Assembly (NCBI GenBank): GCA_034110465.1
Contig: JAWUZD010000010.1
Coordinates: 248,001-312,000 of the forward strand
Length of the DNA stretch: 64,000 nucleotides
From: Aurantibacter sp034110465
Lineage (GTDB): Bacteria; Bacteroidota; Bacteroidia; Flavobacteriales; Flavobacteriaceae
Reading direction: 5' to 3'
The translations under genes and the position numbers were made by a program. Shown piece by piece: positions 18,749-27,438 of this stretch. The notes under the pieces are model-generated. The model was not told where the DNA came from and searched no databases. It saw only the letters and a program-made list of their open reading frames with translations. The first letter of the stretch is position 1. Each line of letters opens with the position of its first letter.

Positions 18749-19929
18749 TAAGCTATTTTAAATAAGTTTTGATACGATGTATTAAATTTTTCAATACTAA
18801 AATTAGTTACTGCATATGCTTTTGATGAATTTGACATATGTTTTAATTCATTTTTATTTTCTATTAAAAAAGTAATATGCTTAATAAAGTCTTTAACTAA
18901 TTGACAATGAGTTATAGAAAGAACTAACATACCATTTTCTAAATGTTTAATATGTTGACTAATCCCACCAACATCGGTTGATAATGGTACAACTCCAAAA
19001 ACCATTGATTCCATTATTACCATAGGAAACCCCTCATATACTGAAGGGACTATAATTCCTGTTAAACTTTTATATAAATCTTCTAATACATTCTTCTTCG
19101 TTATTTCACCTAGAAACTGAACTCCTGAAATATTAATTTCTTTTAAATTTGCTTTCATTCCTGTTCCTGCCATAACGAAATCTACTTGTGGAAATTTAGC
19201 CTTAATATGTTTTGCTACCTCCAAAAACACTTCAGGTCTTTTCTCTTTAGACCAACGTCCTATAAAACCAAATTTTATATTTTGCTTAGAGTCTAAATTA
19301 ACTTTCGTAGCTTTACTAACAACTACACCATTCTCAATAATAATAAGCCTATCTGTAAATTTTGGATCTATCTTATAATAATTATATATATATATCAAAT
19401 CATTTTTTGCTTTAGTATTAATACAGATTCTAAAATCAATATAATAACTACTTTTAGCAAACATAGATTCTCTTTCGTCTTTTTTACTTAATGCATGAAT
19501 TAAATCTATACGTTTTAAATTAGTTTTTATTTCTGGTAATAACTCGTAAAAATAATTTGTGTTACACCCAAAAACAGAATGTATAGTTTTACTGTTGTTT
19601 ATACTTCTTAAAATATATTTTTTTAGTGCCGCTTTAAGAAAACTTGATTTTTTATTAATTATATCATTTAGCTCAATTATTTCTGCATATTTTTTAAAAT
19701 CTTCATAAAAATTATATGTAGCAGACGAATGTGTGAAAATAACGCAACACCTTTGATTTTTTAATGCTTTAATAATATCAAGATGAACTTTTTCTGCTCC
19801 TCCTGTATGATAATAAGGAATAAACAAAACAACATTTGCTTCTTTTATCTTTGTAACTTCAAGAATTCTGAACTTAAAAAGATAAAAGAGCCCTAAAAGA
19901 AATTTATATATTCTTTTTAATAGTTTCAC
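18748..19929 (-). CDS. GT4-family glycosyltransferase (start uncertain)
   Basis: About 393 residues if the GTG at 19929 is used. The open frame extends to 20001, but those first codons overlap the methyltransferase gene and the most upstream start is TTG. The GTG lies one base after the methyltransferase stop, so I prefer it. The GT-B signatures are VVLFIPYYHTGGAEKVHLDI (acceptor-side glycine loop), KFGFIGRWSKEKRPEVFLEV (donor-domain strand and helix) and VPSVYEGFPMVIMESMVFG with the E-x7-E pair. The basic N terminus (KLLKRIYKFLLGLFYLFKFR) could bind the membrane surface. It acts in the cytosol on a lipid-linked glycan. Donor unknown. Confidence 0.85.
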   Translation of the reverse strand: MKLLKRIYKFLLGLFYLFKFRILEVTKIKEANVVLFIPYYHTGGAEKVHLDIIKALKNQRCCVIFTHSSATYNFYEDFKKYAEIIELNDIINKKSSFLKAALKKYILRSINNSKTIHSVFGCNTNYFYELLPEIKTNLKRIDLIHALSKKDERESMFAKSSYYIDFRICINTKAKNDLIYIYNYYKIDPKFTDRLIIIENGVVVSKATKVNLDSKQNIKFGFIGRWSKEKRPEVFLEVAKHIKAKFPQVDFVMAGTGMKANLKEINISGVQFLGEITKKNVLEDLYKSLTGIIVPSVYEGFPMVIMESMVFGVVPLSTDVGGISQHIKHLENGMLVLSITHCQLVKDFIKHITFLIENKNELKHMSNSSKAYAVTNFSIEKFNTSYQNLFKIA

Positions 19930-19930
19930 T

Positions 19931-20575
19931 TTAAATTTTATTTTCTGGAACAGCTTTACAACACACCATCTCATCATCATTAAGTAAAAAAACTTCAACA
20001 ACTTTAAGGCTAGAGTATTTTTCGATCTGATTTTTTAACGTAAATGGACTATACCAACAATTATGATCTGGATGAACAACTTCAATAATTTTATCTTTAC
20101 TATAAAAATTCCTGTCCATATGCGCTTTAGCAAAACAATTAGGAGCAGTGATATAAAATGCATCTGCGTTTACTGTTGATAAACCTTCTAAAAATGTTCG
20201 AACATTATCCACGTGTTCAATAGTTTCTGGCACTAAACAAACATTATAATGGGTGTTATTAATCGCTTTAAAATCTGAAAAATAAGGTTGATTTACATGT
20301 TTTTTTAAGTTATCAATACCGTCTTTATCAATATCAAAACCATGAATATTAAGAGCTACTTTAGATAGTTTAATATGCAAATTATAACTAGGGTCAAAGA
20401 TTGGCCAATCTGTACATCCAAAATGTAAAACATTTTGATTAGCACATAAACCTTCAAAAAACGGGATACGATCTGGAATAGATTTAAAAAAAACTTCTTG
20501 TTTCCAAAATTCATCATGTTTTTGAAAGGGTTTTCTTGTATCTATACCTAATTTTTGTAAAATTCTATTTATCAT
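19931..20575 (-). CDS. Class I SAM-dependent methyltransferase-like protein
   Basis: 214 residues. NVLHFGCTDWPIF (about 49-61) corresponds to the glycine-rich SAM loop (usually D-x-G-x-G; here F-G-C), IHGFDIDKDGIDNLKKH is the acidic second strand, and NVCLVPETIEHVDNVRTFLE is the post-SAM motif. FYITAPNCFAKAH and HPDHNCWYSPFTLKNQ complete a pattern seen in small methyltransferases of polysaccharide loci. It probably O-methylates a sugar or modifies a chain end. It lies between two glycosyltransferase genes and 5 bases from its upstream neighbour. Methyl acceptor is unknown, and the altered glycine loop leaves some doubt about activity. Confidence 0.72.
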   Translation of the reverse strand: MINRILQKLGIDTRKPFQKHDEFWKQEVFFKSIPDRIPFFEGLCANQNVLHFGCTDWPIFDPSYNLHIKLSKVALNIHGFDIDKDGIDNLKKHVNQPYFSDFKAINNTHYNVCLVPETIEHVDNVRTFLEGLSTVNADAFYITAPNCFAKAHMDRNFYSKDKIIEVVHPDHNCWYSPFTLKNQIEKYSSLKVVEVFLLNDDEMVCCKAVPENKI

Positions 20576-20580
20576 CTTTT

Positions 20581-21621
20581 TTAGTTTGTTTTGTTAACAT
20601 AGTTTAAGATCTGCTTTTTTGTTAAACCTTTAAGTTTTAAAGCCAACCTCAACAAAGGTTTATATTTTATAACACGTTTAAAAAAAATATTAATTATAAA
20701 GTATTTAATAGGGGCTTTCTTTAATACTTTTAATGAGGTATAATCAATAATTTTTTGTTCTATTACTTTTAGATTATCAAATGAAGTTTGCATCCATGGT
20801 TCAAAAACATTTCCTAAATGGTAAGCATTATTAGAATATGTTGATAATCTATACCCATCTGTTAAAGCTACTGGTTTATCCAAATATACAAATTCGCTAT
20901 CTCCATCAATTAAGTAAGCTGTATTTTTTTGAGGTAATGTTTTAAACACTTCTATTTTATAAGTAGCTACAAAATGAGAACAACCTAGAGCAGCAATTAA
21001 ATGATCTTTCCCCTTTATTGTTCCAATAGTATCTCCATATTCCTCTGGTAAATAAGACCAACCAATACTTTTAGCAAACATTTCTAATGCATCTCTATCT
21101 TTAACAGTTTTAAATCTAATACGGTTATTAAAAAAGTTGTCAAACCAAATATTAAAAGTTAAATCTAGATGCTTTCTATATACAGGAACGGGGCAAACAG
21201 ATCCCGCTTTAGGAAATGCTTTAAAAACGTTAACCACTTCATCTTCCCAATTATTAAGAAATAACACATCTGCATCGGTAATAGTTACCAAGCGCTCTTC
21301 TACGGTCCTAATAGCTTTTAGTATGCTGTTAATTTTTCCAATACCTTCTTTTTCTATAATTAACTCGTCTATATTTCCTTGATTATAGAGTTTTAATAAA
21401 CGTTCGTTAATTTCTGCATTACATTTATTACTTATTATTGAAATCTTAATTTTAGAACTAGCGGTTTTTAACACTGATTCTAAGCATAGTAAAAATATTT
21501 TATATGCATCTTTAAAGTAATCATTTTCATGTGGAATATGGACAGGAATAATAATTCTGTGATTACATTCTTCCTTAACTACAAATCTCCCTCCTTTTGT
21601 TGGATTAACGCCTTTCCTCAT
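20581..21621 (-). CDS. GT-A-fold glycosyltransferase-like protein
   Basis: 346 residues, soluble. The nucleotide-binding region is HRIIIPVHIPHENDYFKDAY, with ISIISNKCNAEINERL as the next strand, and VTITDADVLFLNNWEDEV carries a D-A-D motif that should bind metal and donor sugar. GKDHLIAALGCSHFVATYKI and YLIDGDSEFVYLDKP resemble the acceptor-side part of GT-A enzymes. The basic C terminus may touch the membrane. The gene starts 2 bases after the stop of the epimerase gene. I cannot give a CAZy family or a substrate; it is most like unclassified GT2 relatives of surface polysaccharide clusters. Confidence 0.7.
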   Translation of the reverse strand: MRKGVNPTKGGRFVVKEECNHRIIIPVHIPHENDYFKDAYKIFLLCLESVLKTASSKIKISIISNKCNAEINERLLKLYNQGNIDELIIEKEGIGKINSILKAIRTVEERLVTITDADVLFLNNWEDEVVNVFKAFPKAGSVCPVPVYRKHLDLTFNIWFDNFFNNRIRFKTVKDRDALEMFAKSIGWSYLPEEYGDTIGTIKGKDHLIAALGCSHFVATYKIEVFKTLPQKNTAYLIDGDSEFVYLDKPVALTDGYRLSTYSNNAYHLGNVFEPWMQTSFDNLKVIEQKIIDYTSLKVLKKAPIKYFIINIFFKRVIKYKPLLRLALKLKGLTKKQILNYVNKTN

Positions 21622-21623
21622 AT

Positions 21624-22556
21624 TTAAGATTTAGAATAAAAATCTAATAATTTATGAATCCCATCTTCCAACGGCAATAAATCCCGCTTCAAAATACGTT
21701 TCATTTTAGTCGTATCTGGACATCTTCTAGTCATATCTCCTTCTTCTAATGGCGCAACGTTTATAATTTCACTTTTAGAATTTGTTAGTTTAATGATGCT
21801 TTGTGCTAAAGATAAAATAGTTTGCTCTATATCACTTCCAACATTAACCACATCGTTTATGCATGTCGGATCAGATATAGCATTAATACAAGTATCTATA
21901 TTATCGTAAACATAACAAAAGGATCTTGTCTGTTGTCCATCTCCATATAAATGAATAGGCTCATTTCTTAATGCTAATTTTATAAATTTAGGAATTACAA
22001 AATCTTCACTTTGATTTGGTCCATACGTATTAAAAAATCTAAATATGGTATAATCTAAACCGTATTCTTTTTGATAAGATTTAAAGAATGCCTCACCAAC
22101 ATTTTTTACAATAGCATATGGAAGTCTAGAGTTTAATGGTGTTGTTTTTTCATTCTGGGGAATCTCGAAAGGTTCTCCATAAACTTCAGATGAACTTGAA
22201 TAAAATACACGTTTAACAGACGTGTTTTTAGACAATGACAATACATTTTTAATTCCATCAATGTCGTCTAAAACTCGTATTGGATTTTCTAAAGTTCTAA
22301 TTACACCTACTAATGCAGCATAATGAAAAACATAATCAAAACTAAATTTAGCAAAAACTGGAGCTATATCGTTATATTTATTAACGTTAGATTTAATAAA
22401 AATTACATTGTCTTTTTTTGGCACTTTGTCAATACAACCCGTAGATAAGTTATCTATAATGACAATTAAATTAGTATTGTCTTCAGATAGTCTGTTTGCT
22501 AAAGCACTTCCAACATTTCCTGCTCCACCTGTAATTAAATATGTTGATTGATACAT
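21624..22556 (-). CDS. NAD-dependent nucleotide-sugar epimerase/dehydratase
   Basis: 310 residues from the ATG at 22556; the frame opens slightly earlier at a TTG but the ATG gives the normal N terminus, YLITGGAGNVGSALA, which is the NAD-binding loop. Other extended-SDR features are AALVGVIRTLENP, the catalytic SSSSEVYG, the Y-x3-K pair in LPYAIVKNVGE, FRFFNTYGPNQ and LYGDGQQTRSFCYV. It most resembles UDP-glucose 4-epimerase and UDP-glucuronate decarboxylase relatives, so the substrate is probably a UDP-sugar. The exact reaction cannot be assigned. It provides a donor for one of the surrounding glycosyltransferases. Upstream lies a 141-base gap that may hold a gene remnant. Confidence 0.85.
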   Translation of the reverse strand: MYQSTYLITGGAGNVGSALANRLSEDNTNLIVIIDNLSTGCIDKVPKKDNVIFIKSNVNKYNDIAPVFAKFSFDYVFHYAALVGVIRTLENPIRVLDDIDGIKNVLSLSKNTSVKRVFYSSSSEVYGEPFEIPQNEKTTPLNSRLPYAIVKNVGEAFFKSYQKEYGLDYTIFRFFNTYGPNQSEDFVIPKFIKLALRNEPIHLYGDGQQTRSFCYVYDNIDTCINAISDPTCINDVVNVGSDIEQTILSLAQSIIKLTNSKSEIINVAPLEEGDMTRRCPDTTKMKRILKRDLLPLEDGIHKLLDFYSKS

Positions 22557-22577
22557 AGTTTTGATACTCAAGATATT

Positions 22578-22679
22578 TTATATTAATAATACCAAATAAC
22601 GGTAATTATTTTCATTTTTTATAATTTTAAGAAGGTCTTCTTTTTTAAGGTCTCTATCTAGAATAATCGACAGATAGTT
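22578..22679 (-). other. 34-codon open frame, possible gene remnant
   Basis: The gap between the epimerase and the GT2 gene holds one open frame bounded by stop codons, with no ATG start. Its translation (ending KNENNYRYLVLLI) is rich in Asp, Glu, Lys and Leu and looks like coding sequence rather than random AT-rich DNA. It is a candidate C-terminal scrap of a lost gene, like the clearer remnant at 23552-23702, but I could not match it to anything in this window, and chance is a real alternative. Confidence 0.2.
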
Positions 22680-22712
22680 TTACATAAATAAAATGACATT
22701 AAATAATAATTA

Positions 22713-23546
22713 TTAAAGCTTAAACAGGTATCTATTAACAAAACCTAGATTACATCTATCTAAATAATTTCCTAATATTATTTTAAGTTTTACTTTTTTT
22801 CTACTTCCCCACTTTTTATGAAAAAGAATTAAGCCTTCAATCATCTTTTTATTAGACAAAACCCATGTCCAATTTTCTCTTATAATATACTTAGGTGTGT
22901 TTTTAGGCAAATCAAAAACTTCTTTTTTTACTTTAGTAGAACTCTTACCTTCTAAATGTTGAACCTTAGACTTTGTTACTAACGCATGTAAAATATTATA
23001 TTGTCTTAATTGCATAGCATAATCAAAATCTGCATAATAAAAATTAAACTTTTCGTCTAACTGTTTTATTTTTTTATAAACTGATTTATGCATAATAAAA
23101 CACCAACCTGTAATATGTTTTTGTATTTGGTATCCAAGTATTAGTTCCTGACTTTCTATTACGTTTTTTGATAATTTATTAGATGATTTGTCTAATGGTG
23201 AAAATGATAAAACATGAGGATTATTTTGAATTGTTTTTTTTAATTCTACTAACCATAACTCATCAAAAACAACATCGTTATTAGATAAAATATAATAATC
23301 TCCTGAACATTGCCTTAATCCAATGTTAGCAAACTTGTGAAAATTAAAATCTAAATTAGGTTTAATTTCTATAAAGTTTTTTATAGAATATGTATAGTTT
23401 GAAGTTACATTACTTTCTATAAAAATAATTTCAAATTCTAAATTTGCCTTTTCTGCACTTATTACAAATGAATTTAGCGCATCTAAATTCATCTTATAAA
23501 CAGATTCATTATTGGTGTTTGCTAAAAAAACAATTGAAAACTTCAT
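22713..23546 (-). CDS. GT2-family glycosyltransferase
   Basis: 277 residues. MKFSIVFLANTNNESVYKM is the first strand and loop, LEFEIIFIES the second, and the acidic SGDYYILSNNDVVFDELWLV segment carries the N-N-D motif expected to bind donor and metal, as in rhamnosyl- and related GT2 enzymes. HITGWCFIMHKSVYKKI and LDEKFNFYYADFDYAMQLRQ are acceptor-side motifs with the conserved D-x-D-x2. It is flanked on its upstream side by a clear gene remnant and on its downstream side by a possible second one, so this gene may have arrived by replacement of older ones. Substrate unknown. Confidence 0.88.
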   Translation of the reverse strand: MKFSIVFLANTNNESVYKMNLDALNSFVISAEKANLEFEIIFIESNVTSNYTYSIKNFIEIKPNLDFNFHKFANIGLRQCSGDYYILSNNDVVFDELWLVELKKTIQNNPHVLSFSPLDKSSNKLSKNVIESQELILGYQIQKHITGWCFIMHKSVYKKIKQLDEKFNFYYADFDYAMQLRQYNILHALVTKSKVQHLEGKSSTKVKKEVFDLPKNTPKYIIRENWTWVLSNKKMIEGLILFHKKWGSRKKVKLKIILGNYLDRCNLGFVNRYLFKL

Positions 23547-23551
23547 TTTAT

Positions 23552-23702
23552 TTATTTTAAAAGTTTTGACAATGCTACTTCCATTTTTAAACTATCTGAT
23601 CTAAATTTATTTCGTCCTTTTAGTCCATCTATATATATGTTTGGTAGATGATGAATTATTTCTTATATCATTCTCAATAAAACAATAAAAGTCTAGTTCA
23701 TT
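23552..23702 (-). pseudogene. Frameshifted C-terminal remnant of a GT-A-like gene
   Basis: Reading the minus strand, this interval encodes IHHLPNIYIDGLKGRNKFRS followed by DS, about 14 further residues and a TAA stop at 23552-23554. That matches the last 40 residues of the intact gene at 24742-25560 (IHHLPNLYIDGLRGRNKFRS). Upstream of IHH the reading must change frame near 23663 to continue as FYCFIENDI, which resembles the ISEFEDN of the intact copy. No start or body of the gene is left: the sequence upstream belongs to the oxygenase gene, which ends at 23710. It is thus a decayed second copy, truncated by recombination. Confidence 0.8.
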
Positions 23703-23709
23703 ATTATTA

Positions 23710-24555
23710 TTATTTCTTTCTTATAAATATTTTTACAATTTTAAGAACATGAGGAGGAACAAAGCCCTTTATCATATTTTTAATGCTATTATTTTTATCA
23801 AATACCGCTTTATCTTCTTTATTATCTAACCTTGCTTTAAATAAAGTAGAATGATCTTCAAGTCCATTATTTGTTTCACTTTGTGGTCTCCCATTTGTAT
23901 AATAATATAAGGCGAGTGATTTTCTACTCCTTTCTTCAGGACATGCCAATGGATCTGGATGTCCGTGATAAGAAAAATCTGTAGTATTGAATATAGCAAT
24001 TCTATTAAATATTGGTAAAAATTTTTTTTCACATTTTTTCATATTCTCACCCCACAATTCAAAGTTACCTCCATATTCATCCTTCCAATCTTTATTTAAA
24101 TATACTAAAAGATTTATACGTCTATCTAAACCTAATTTTGGATGTTTATTAAAATCTGCATGGATTTTTAACAGCCCGCCTTTCTTTATTTCATGTTGTC
24201 CTCCACCAATAAAATAAGGATCGGCAATTAAAGGTTCTTCTATACCTGTAAGTACTTGTAAAAAGTTTAAAAATGGTTCTGAATTTAAAAAATGCATAAA
24301 CTTTTTTGTTTCATCTCCAAAATAGAGTTCTCCTTTACCTGTAAATTTTATCTCTTTGGAATTATCATATTTTTTTGAATTCTGTATTGATGATAAGTCA
24401 GGAAATTCTAACAACACTTTGTCTAAATATTCTGGTTTAAAAAAATTATCAAATGAGATATTTGGAAAAGGTGTTCCATTTTGATATGAAGAAGTATTCT
24501 TTTTTGAAACCTCAAGTAAATCTTTATATTTTTCGTTTAAATATATTGCGCTCAT
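23710..24555 (-). CDS. 2-oxoglutarate/Fe(II)-dependent oxygenase
   Basis: 281 residues of the prolyl-4-hydroxylase-like double-stranded beta-helix family. The iron-binding triad is visible: His132 and Asp134 in KIHADFNKHP, and His197 in FSYHGHPDP; Arg211 in RSRKSLALYYY should bind 2-oxoglutarate. VYLNKDWKDEYGGNFELW is the conserved strand before the second histidine. Length is typical. Members hydroxylate proteins, small molecules or, in some surface-polysaccharide loci, presumably sugars or their substituents. Its place between glycosyltransferase genes suggests it oxidises a component of this glycan. The 186-base gap upstream has one TAnnTTTG-like element (24660-24667) but no good -33 partner. 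Confidence 0.85.
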   Translation of the reverse strand: MSAIYLNEKYKDLLEVSKKNTSSYQNGTPFPNISFDNFFKPEYLDKVLLEFPDLSSIQNSKKYDNSKEIKFTGKGELYFGDETKKFMHFLNSEPFLNFLQVLTGIEEPLIADPYFIGGGQHEIKKGGLLKIHADFNKHPKLGLDRRINLLVYLNKDWKDEYGGNFELWGENMKKCEKKFLPIFNRIAIFNTTDFSYHGHPDPLACPEERSRKSLALYYYTNGRPQSETNNGLEDHSTLFKARLDNKEDKAVFDKNNSIKNMIKGFVPPHVLKIVKIFIRKK

Positions 24556-24741
24556 ACACTCTATTTTCTAATAATCCTTAACTTTAACCATATTAATTTC
24601 AATCAACATTAAAAGTACTTTTACATTTACAACTCTAATCTTTTACGTATAAGTAAAATCAAATGTACAAAATTTGTTTTAGGGTTATCTTATATATTTT
24701 ATTTTGCTAGATATATAGTTCTAAAAACAAACATCTTCCTT

Positions 24742-25560
24742 TTATCGCAATAATCTTTTTAAACTATCATTCATCCTTTTAGAATCTGACCTAAATTTAT
24801 TTCGCCCTCTTAAACCATCTATATACAAATTAGGTAAGTGATGAATTAAGTTATCTTCAAATTCCGAAATACATATTAATTTTTTCATACCTCCATAATC
24901 ATATATATCTGTATTTACTTTACATTTTACACTATGGTTATTTAAACACTTTAATGGTTTGTTAAAGTGTTTTTTTAGTTTATTAAAAACTCTATCAATA
25001 AACGACAACGGAGCATCTTCAACCAGTTCCGTAAAACGGAATTGTGTTCCAACTTTATGCAACTGAGTTTTAGACAAAATAAAGGAAGCTTGATGTGCAT
25101 TTATAAAATGAGCAAAAGTTTTACCTTTATAAGTCTCTACCGATTTAAAATCCCACTCGAAGTGATGATGGTAACCAGGATAATACCTACCTAATTCATT
25201 CTCTTCAAACTGAATTAAACCCGTAATTCTATTTTTGGGTAAAATAGCTTCATACTCTAAATGCTTGTCTACATGTTTTTCCAAAAACAAGTGATCATTC
25301 TCGCCATAAATAAAAACATCAAAATTATCTTTTCTATCCCAAATTTCTTTCCTACAAGTTAATGGTAATAATTGGTAATCTTCTAACTCTACAACGTTTA
25401 CTATGTCTATTCCTTTTATGTCTAAAGGAATATTACTTTGCACAATTATTGTTACACTATAATTCTTGAAACTTTTTAATACAGAAATCACCTCTGATAA
25501 ATAGTCTAATTGCTCATTCCCATAATTAACAAGTACAACAAGTAGTTTTAATTTATTCAT
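24742..25560 (-). CDS. GT-A-like protein of unknown family
   Basis: 272 residues. The N terminus, KLKLLVVLVNYGNEQLDYL, is like the first strand of GT2 enzymes, and YSVTIIVQSN the second. FDVFIYGENDHLF carries an acidic E-N-D that could replace the D-x-D donor motif. KTFAHFINAHQASFILSKTQ and HLPNLYIDGLRGRNKFRS are conserved-looking segments, the latter being repeated in the remnant at 23552-23702. No membrane span or signal peptide is present. I do not recognise the family; a glycosyltransferase role is inferred from the fold-like pattern and neighbours. It overlaps the acyltransferase gene upstream by 8 bases. Confidence 0.6.
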   Translation of the reverse strand: MNKLKLLVVLVNYGNEQLDYLSEVISVLKSFKNYSVTIIVQSNIPLDIKGIDIVNVVELEDYQLLPLTCRKEIWDRKDNFDVFIYGENDHLFLEKHVDKHLEYEAILPKNRITGLIQFEENELGRYYPGYHHHFEWDFKSVETYKGKTFAHFINAHQASFILSKTQLHKVGTQFRFTELVEDAPLSFIDRVFNKLKKHFNKPLKCLNNHSVKCKVNTDIYDYGGMKKLICISEFEDNLIHHLPNLYIDGLRGRNKFRSDSKRMNDSLKRLLR

Positions 25561-26680
25561 TAGTTTTTCTTGTAAATTTATCTCTTAGCTTTGTTGTTGG
25601 TATTTCAAAATATTTATATAATATAATAGATATCAAAAAGGTAATACCCCAATATATTAAAAGTCTAATTGATAAATGTAAATAACCATTAATTTCATAC
25701 AAAAAATATAAATTAATATTTGGTAATATCCAAAATTTTACAATTGAAAAATTAACAAGATATATAGAATAAGATGTTAAACTAATATATGTTATTGTCT
25801 TATAAATAAAACCTGATCCATCTTTTAAATTGCTCAAAAATGGTAAAAAGAATAGTGTTATTATAGAAGTTAATGAAAATGAAATTACACAATAATAAAA
25901 AGGTGTGAAGGCAAAAATCTCTATATATTTATAAAGAAGAAGAAAGCAAATTGCAAGAACTAAAAAAAAATATCTATTTTTTAACCAAAAATCTTTGTAG
26001 TAAAAATTAACATAAGCACCAACTAAGCCATACATTAAACTATCTAATCTTGTAAACACTTGTCTTGCAAAGAGCAAACCATAATTACCTGTCTCATTTA
26101 AGTTCACAAACTTAAAATAACGATAAAAAGTAACACTTAAAACAATTACACCTATTGTTATTAATAAATTCTTTTTTAAAACCGATTTTCTATATAAGCC
26201 CAATACAAATAAAGAAAAAGGTACTATTAAATAAAACCACTCCTCTACACTTAAACTCCAGGCTTCTGTAAAAAAAAGCGGATGTTCATAAAACAGGTTT
26301 TGAGTAAAAAAGAAGTATGATATATATTCTTTAACACTAAATCCTTTTGTAAATAAAAGATTTAGTATTATTAAGATCGTTAGTATCAAAAAATAATTAG
26401 GAAGTGTTCGAATCCATCGCCTTAACCAAAAATTTTTTAGTTTTACATAAGTAAAATCTCCTTTATTTAATATTTTCAAAAGTATTCCTCCAATTAAGAA
26501 ACCACTTAAAACAAAAAACACTCCAACTCCATCGAAAAGAAAAAATTCAATAATTTTAAATTTAGAATCTGGCAAAATATTTTCGGTATGACCTAATACA
26601 ACAAATATTATTGCTAAAGCTCTTAAAATGTCTAATCCGTAAACTCTATTACTTTCTAATTTAATTTTAAGTATTTTCAT
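25553..26680 (-). CDS. Acyltransferase-3 family (OafA-like) membrane protein
   Basis: 375 residues from the ATG at 26680, one codon after an alternative GTG. Ten or so hydrophobic segments are visible. The family signature is at the front: YGLDILRALAIIFVVLGHTE, whose R-A and H residues are needed for acyl transfer, and FFLFDGVGVFFVLSGFLIGG. Also typical are LRRWIRTLPNYFLIL and FTEAWSLSVEEWFYLIVPF. Such proteins move acetyl or other acyl groups from cytosolic acyl-CoA to sugars outside. It is the third acyl-transfer system of this locus beside the two MBOAT cassettes. It has no fused SGNH domain. Acceptor unknown. Confidence 0.92.
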   Translation of the reverse strand: MKILKIKLESNRVYGLDILRALAIIFVVLGHTENILPDSKFKIIEFFLFDGVGVFFVLSGFLIGGILLKILNKGDFTYVKLKNFWLRRWIRTLPNYFLILTILIILNLLFTKGFSVKEYISYFFFTQNLFYEHPLFFTEAWSLSVEEWFYLIVPFSLFVLGLYRKSVLKKNLLITIGVIVLSVTFYRYFKFVNLNETGNYGLLFARQVFTRLDSLMYGLVGAYVNFYYKDFWLKNRYFFLVLAICFLLLYKYIEIFAFTPFYYCVISFSLTSIITLFFLPFLSNLKDGSGFIYKTITYISLTSYSIYLVNFSIVKFWILPNINLYFLYEINGYLHLSIRLLIYWGITFLISIILYKYFEIPTTKLRDKFTRKTNE

Positions 26681-26715
26681 CACATTTAGAATGCTTTTAT
26701 TAGATATATTATAAC

Positions 26716-27438
26716 TTAAAAAGTAGTAGAATATCTATACTTTGAAGAAACTAACAGCTTAAAGGTTTTAACACCTCCATATTCAGCTACGTAATAATTT
26801 ATTTTCTTTTGTTTAAATAAATTTTGCAAAGCATTAAAAGTGTCTTGTTCTCCAACCCTTTGACAATCATCAATTAAAATAATAAACTCACTTTTAGCAT
26901 CTAATTCTTCTGCTAAATAATAAATATCGTACCTAGAAAATCTATCACTACCAAAAGGGCCATCAATAATATAAAAATCTGCATTATAATTGATTTTAGA
27001 TTTTAAATCTTTATAAGAATTAACATTAAATCCATTTATTGTACTAGAAATTAACGGGCAGTGTAAAATATTAGAATTTGCTAATAATTTATTATTAGCT
27101 TCAAAGATTGATTTCCAATCTTCATTTTGTTCAATAATCAAATAATCACATTCATATTTAAGACCTTCAATACATGATGCTACAAATTTTGTGGATTCTC
27201 CTAATCCAAATTCAATTATTTTTTTAGGCTTATAGTCATGCATAATTCTATTTAAAACATAGAAAAAAGCATAATTACCAGCCCATCTACCAACATTTAA
27301 TGGTAGATCTTCTAAATAAGGTCTACCTCTTATACTATCATGATAGACGTTTGCCCAATCTAGCTCTCTCAACCAGTCATTTTGAGTATACTCTACTACT
27401 TTTTTCTTAGACTTAAATATTTTTTTTAAATAACTCAT
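26716..27438 (-). CDS. SAM-dependent methyltransferase-like protein next to Wzt
   Basis: 240 residues, soluble. KPKKIIEFGLGESTKFVASC (about 74-93) is a SAM-binding loop with the E-F-G-L-G pattern, CDYLIIEQNEDW is the acidic second strand and ADFYIIDGPFGSDRFSRYD the catalytic-side strand of small class I methyltransferases. FIILIDDCQRVGEQDTF follows. It stops short of any kinase domain, unlike the WbdD chain terminators of E. coli. It directly follows wzt (no gap), which makes it a candidate for modifying the chain end that the Wzt C-terminal domain could recognise. That link is inference. It might instead methylate an internal sugar. Confidence 0.65.
   Translation of the reverse strand: MSYLKKIFKSKKKVVEYTQNDWLRELDWANVYHDSIRGRPYLEDLPLNVGRWAGNYAFFYVLNRIMHDYKPKKIIEFGLGESTKFVASCIEGLKYECDYLIIEQNEDWKSIFEANNKLLANSNILHCPLISSTINGFNVNSYKDLKSKINYNADFYIIDGPFGSDRFSRYDIYYLAEELDAKSEFIILIDDCQRVGEQDTFNALQNLFKQKKINYYVAEYGGVKTFKLLVSSKYRYSTTF

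Noticed and set aside
19930..20001. Long start of the GT4 gene at 20001
   Set aside because: It would overlap the methyltransferase gene by 71 bases and begin with TTG; the GTG at 19929 directly after that gene's stop fits better.
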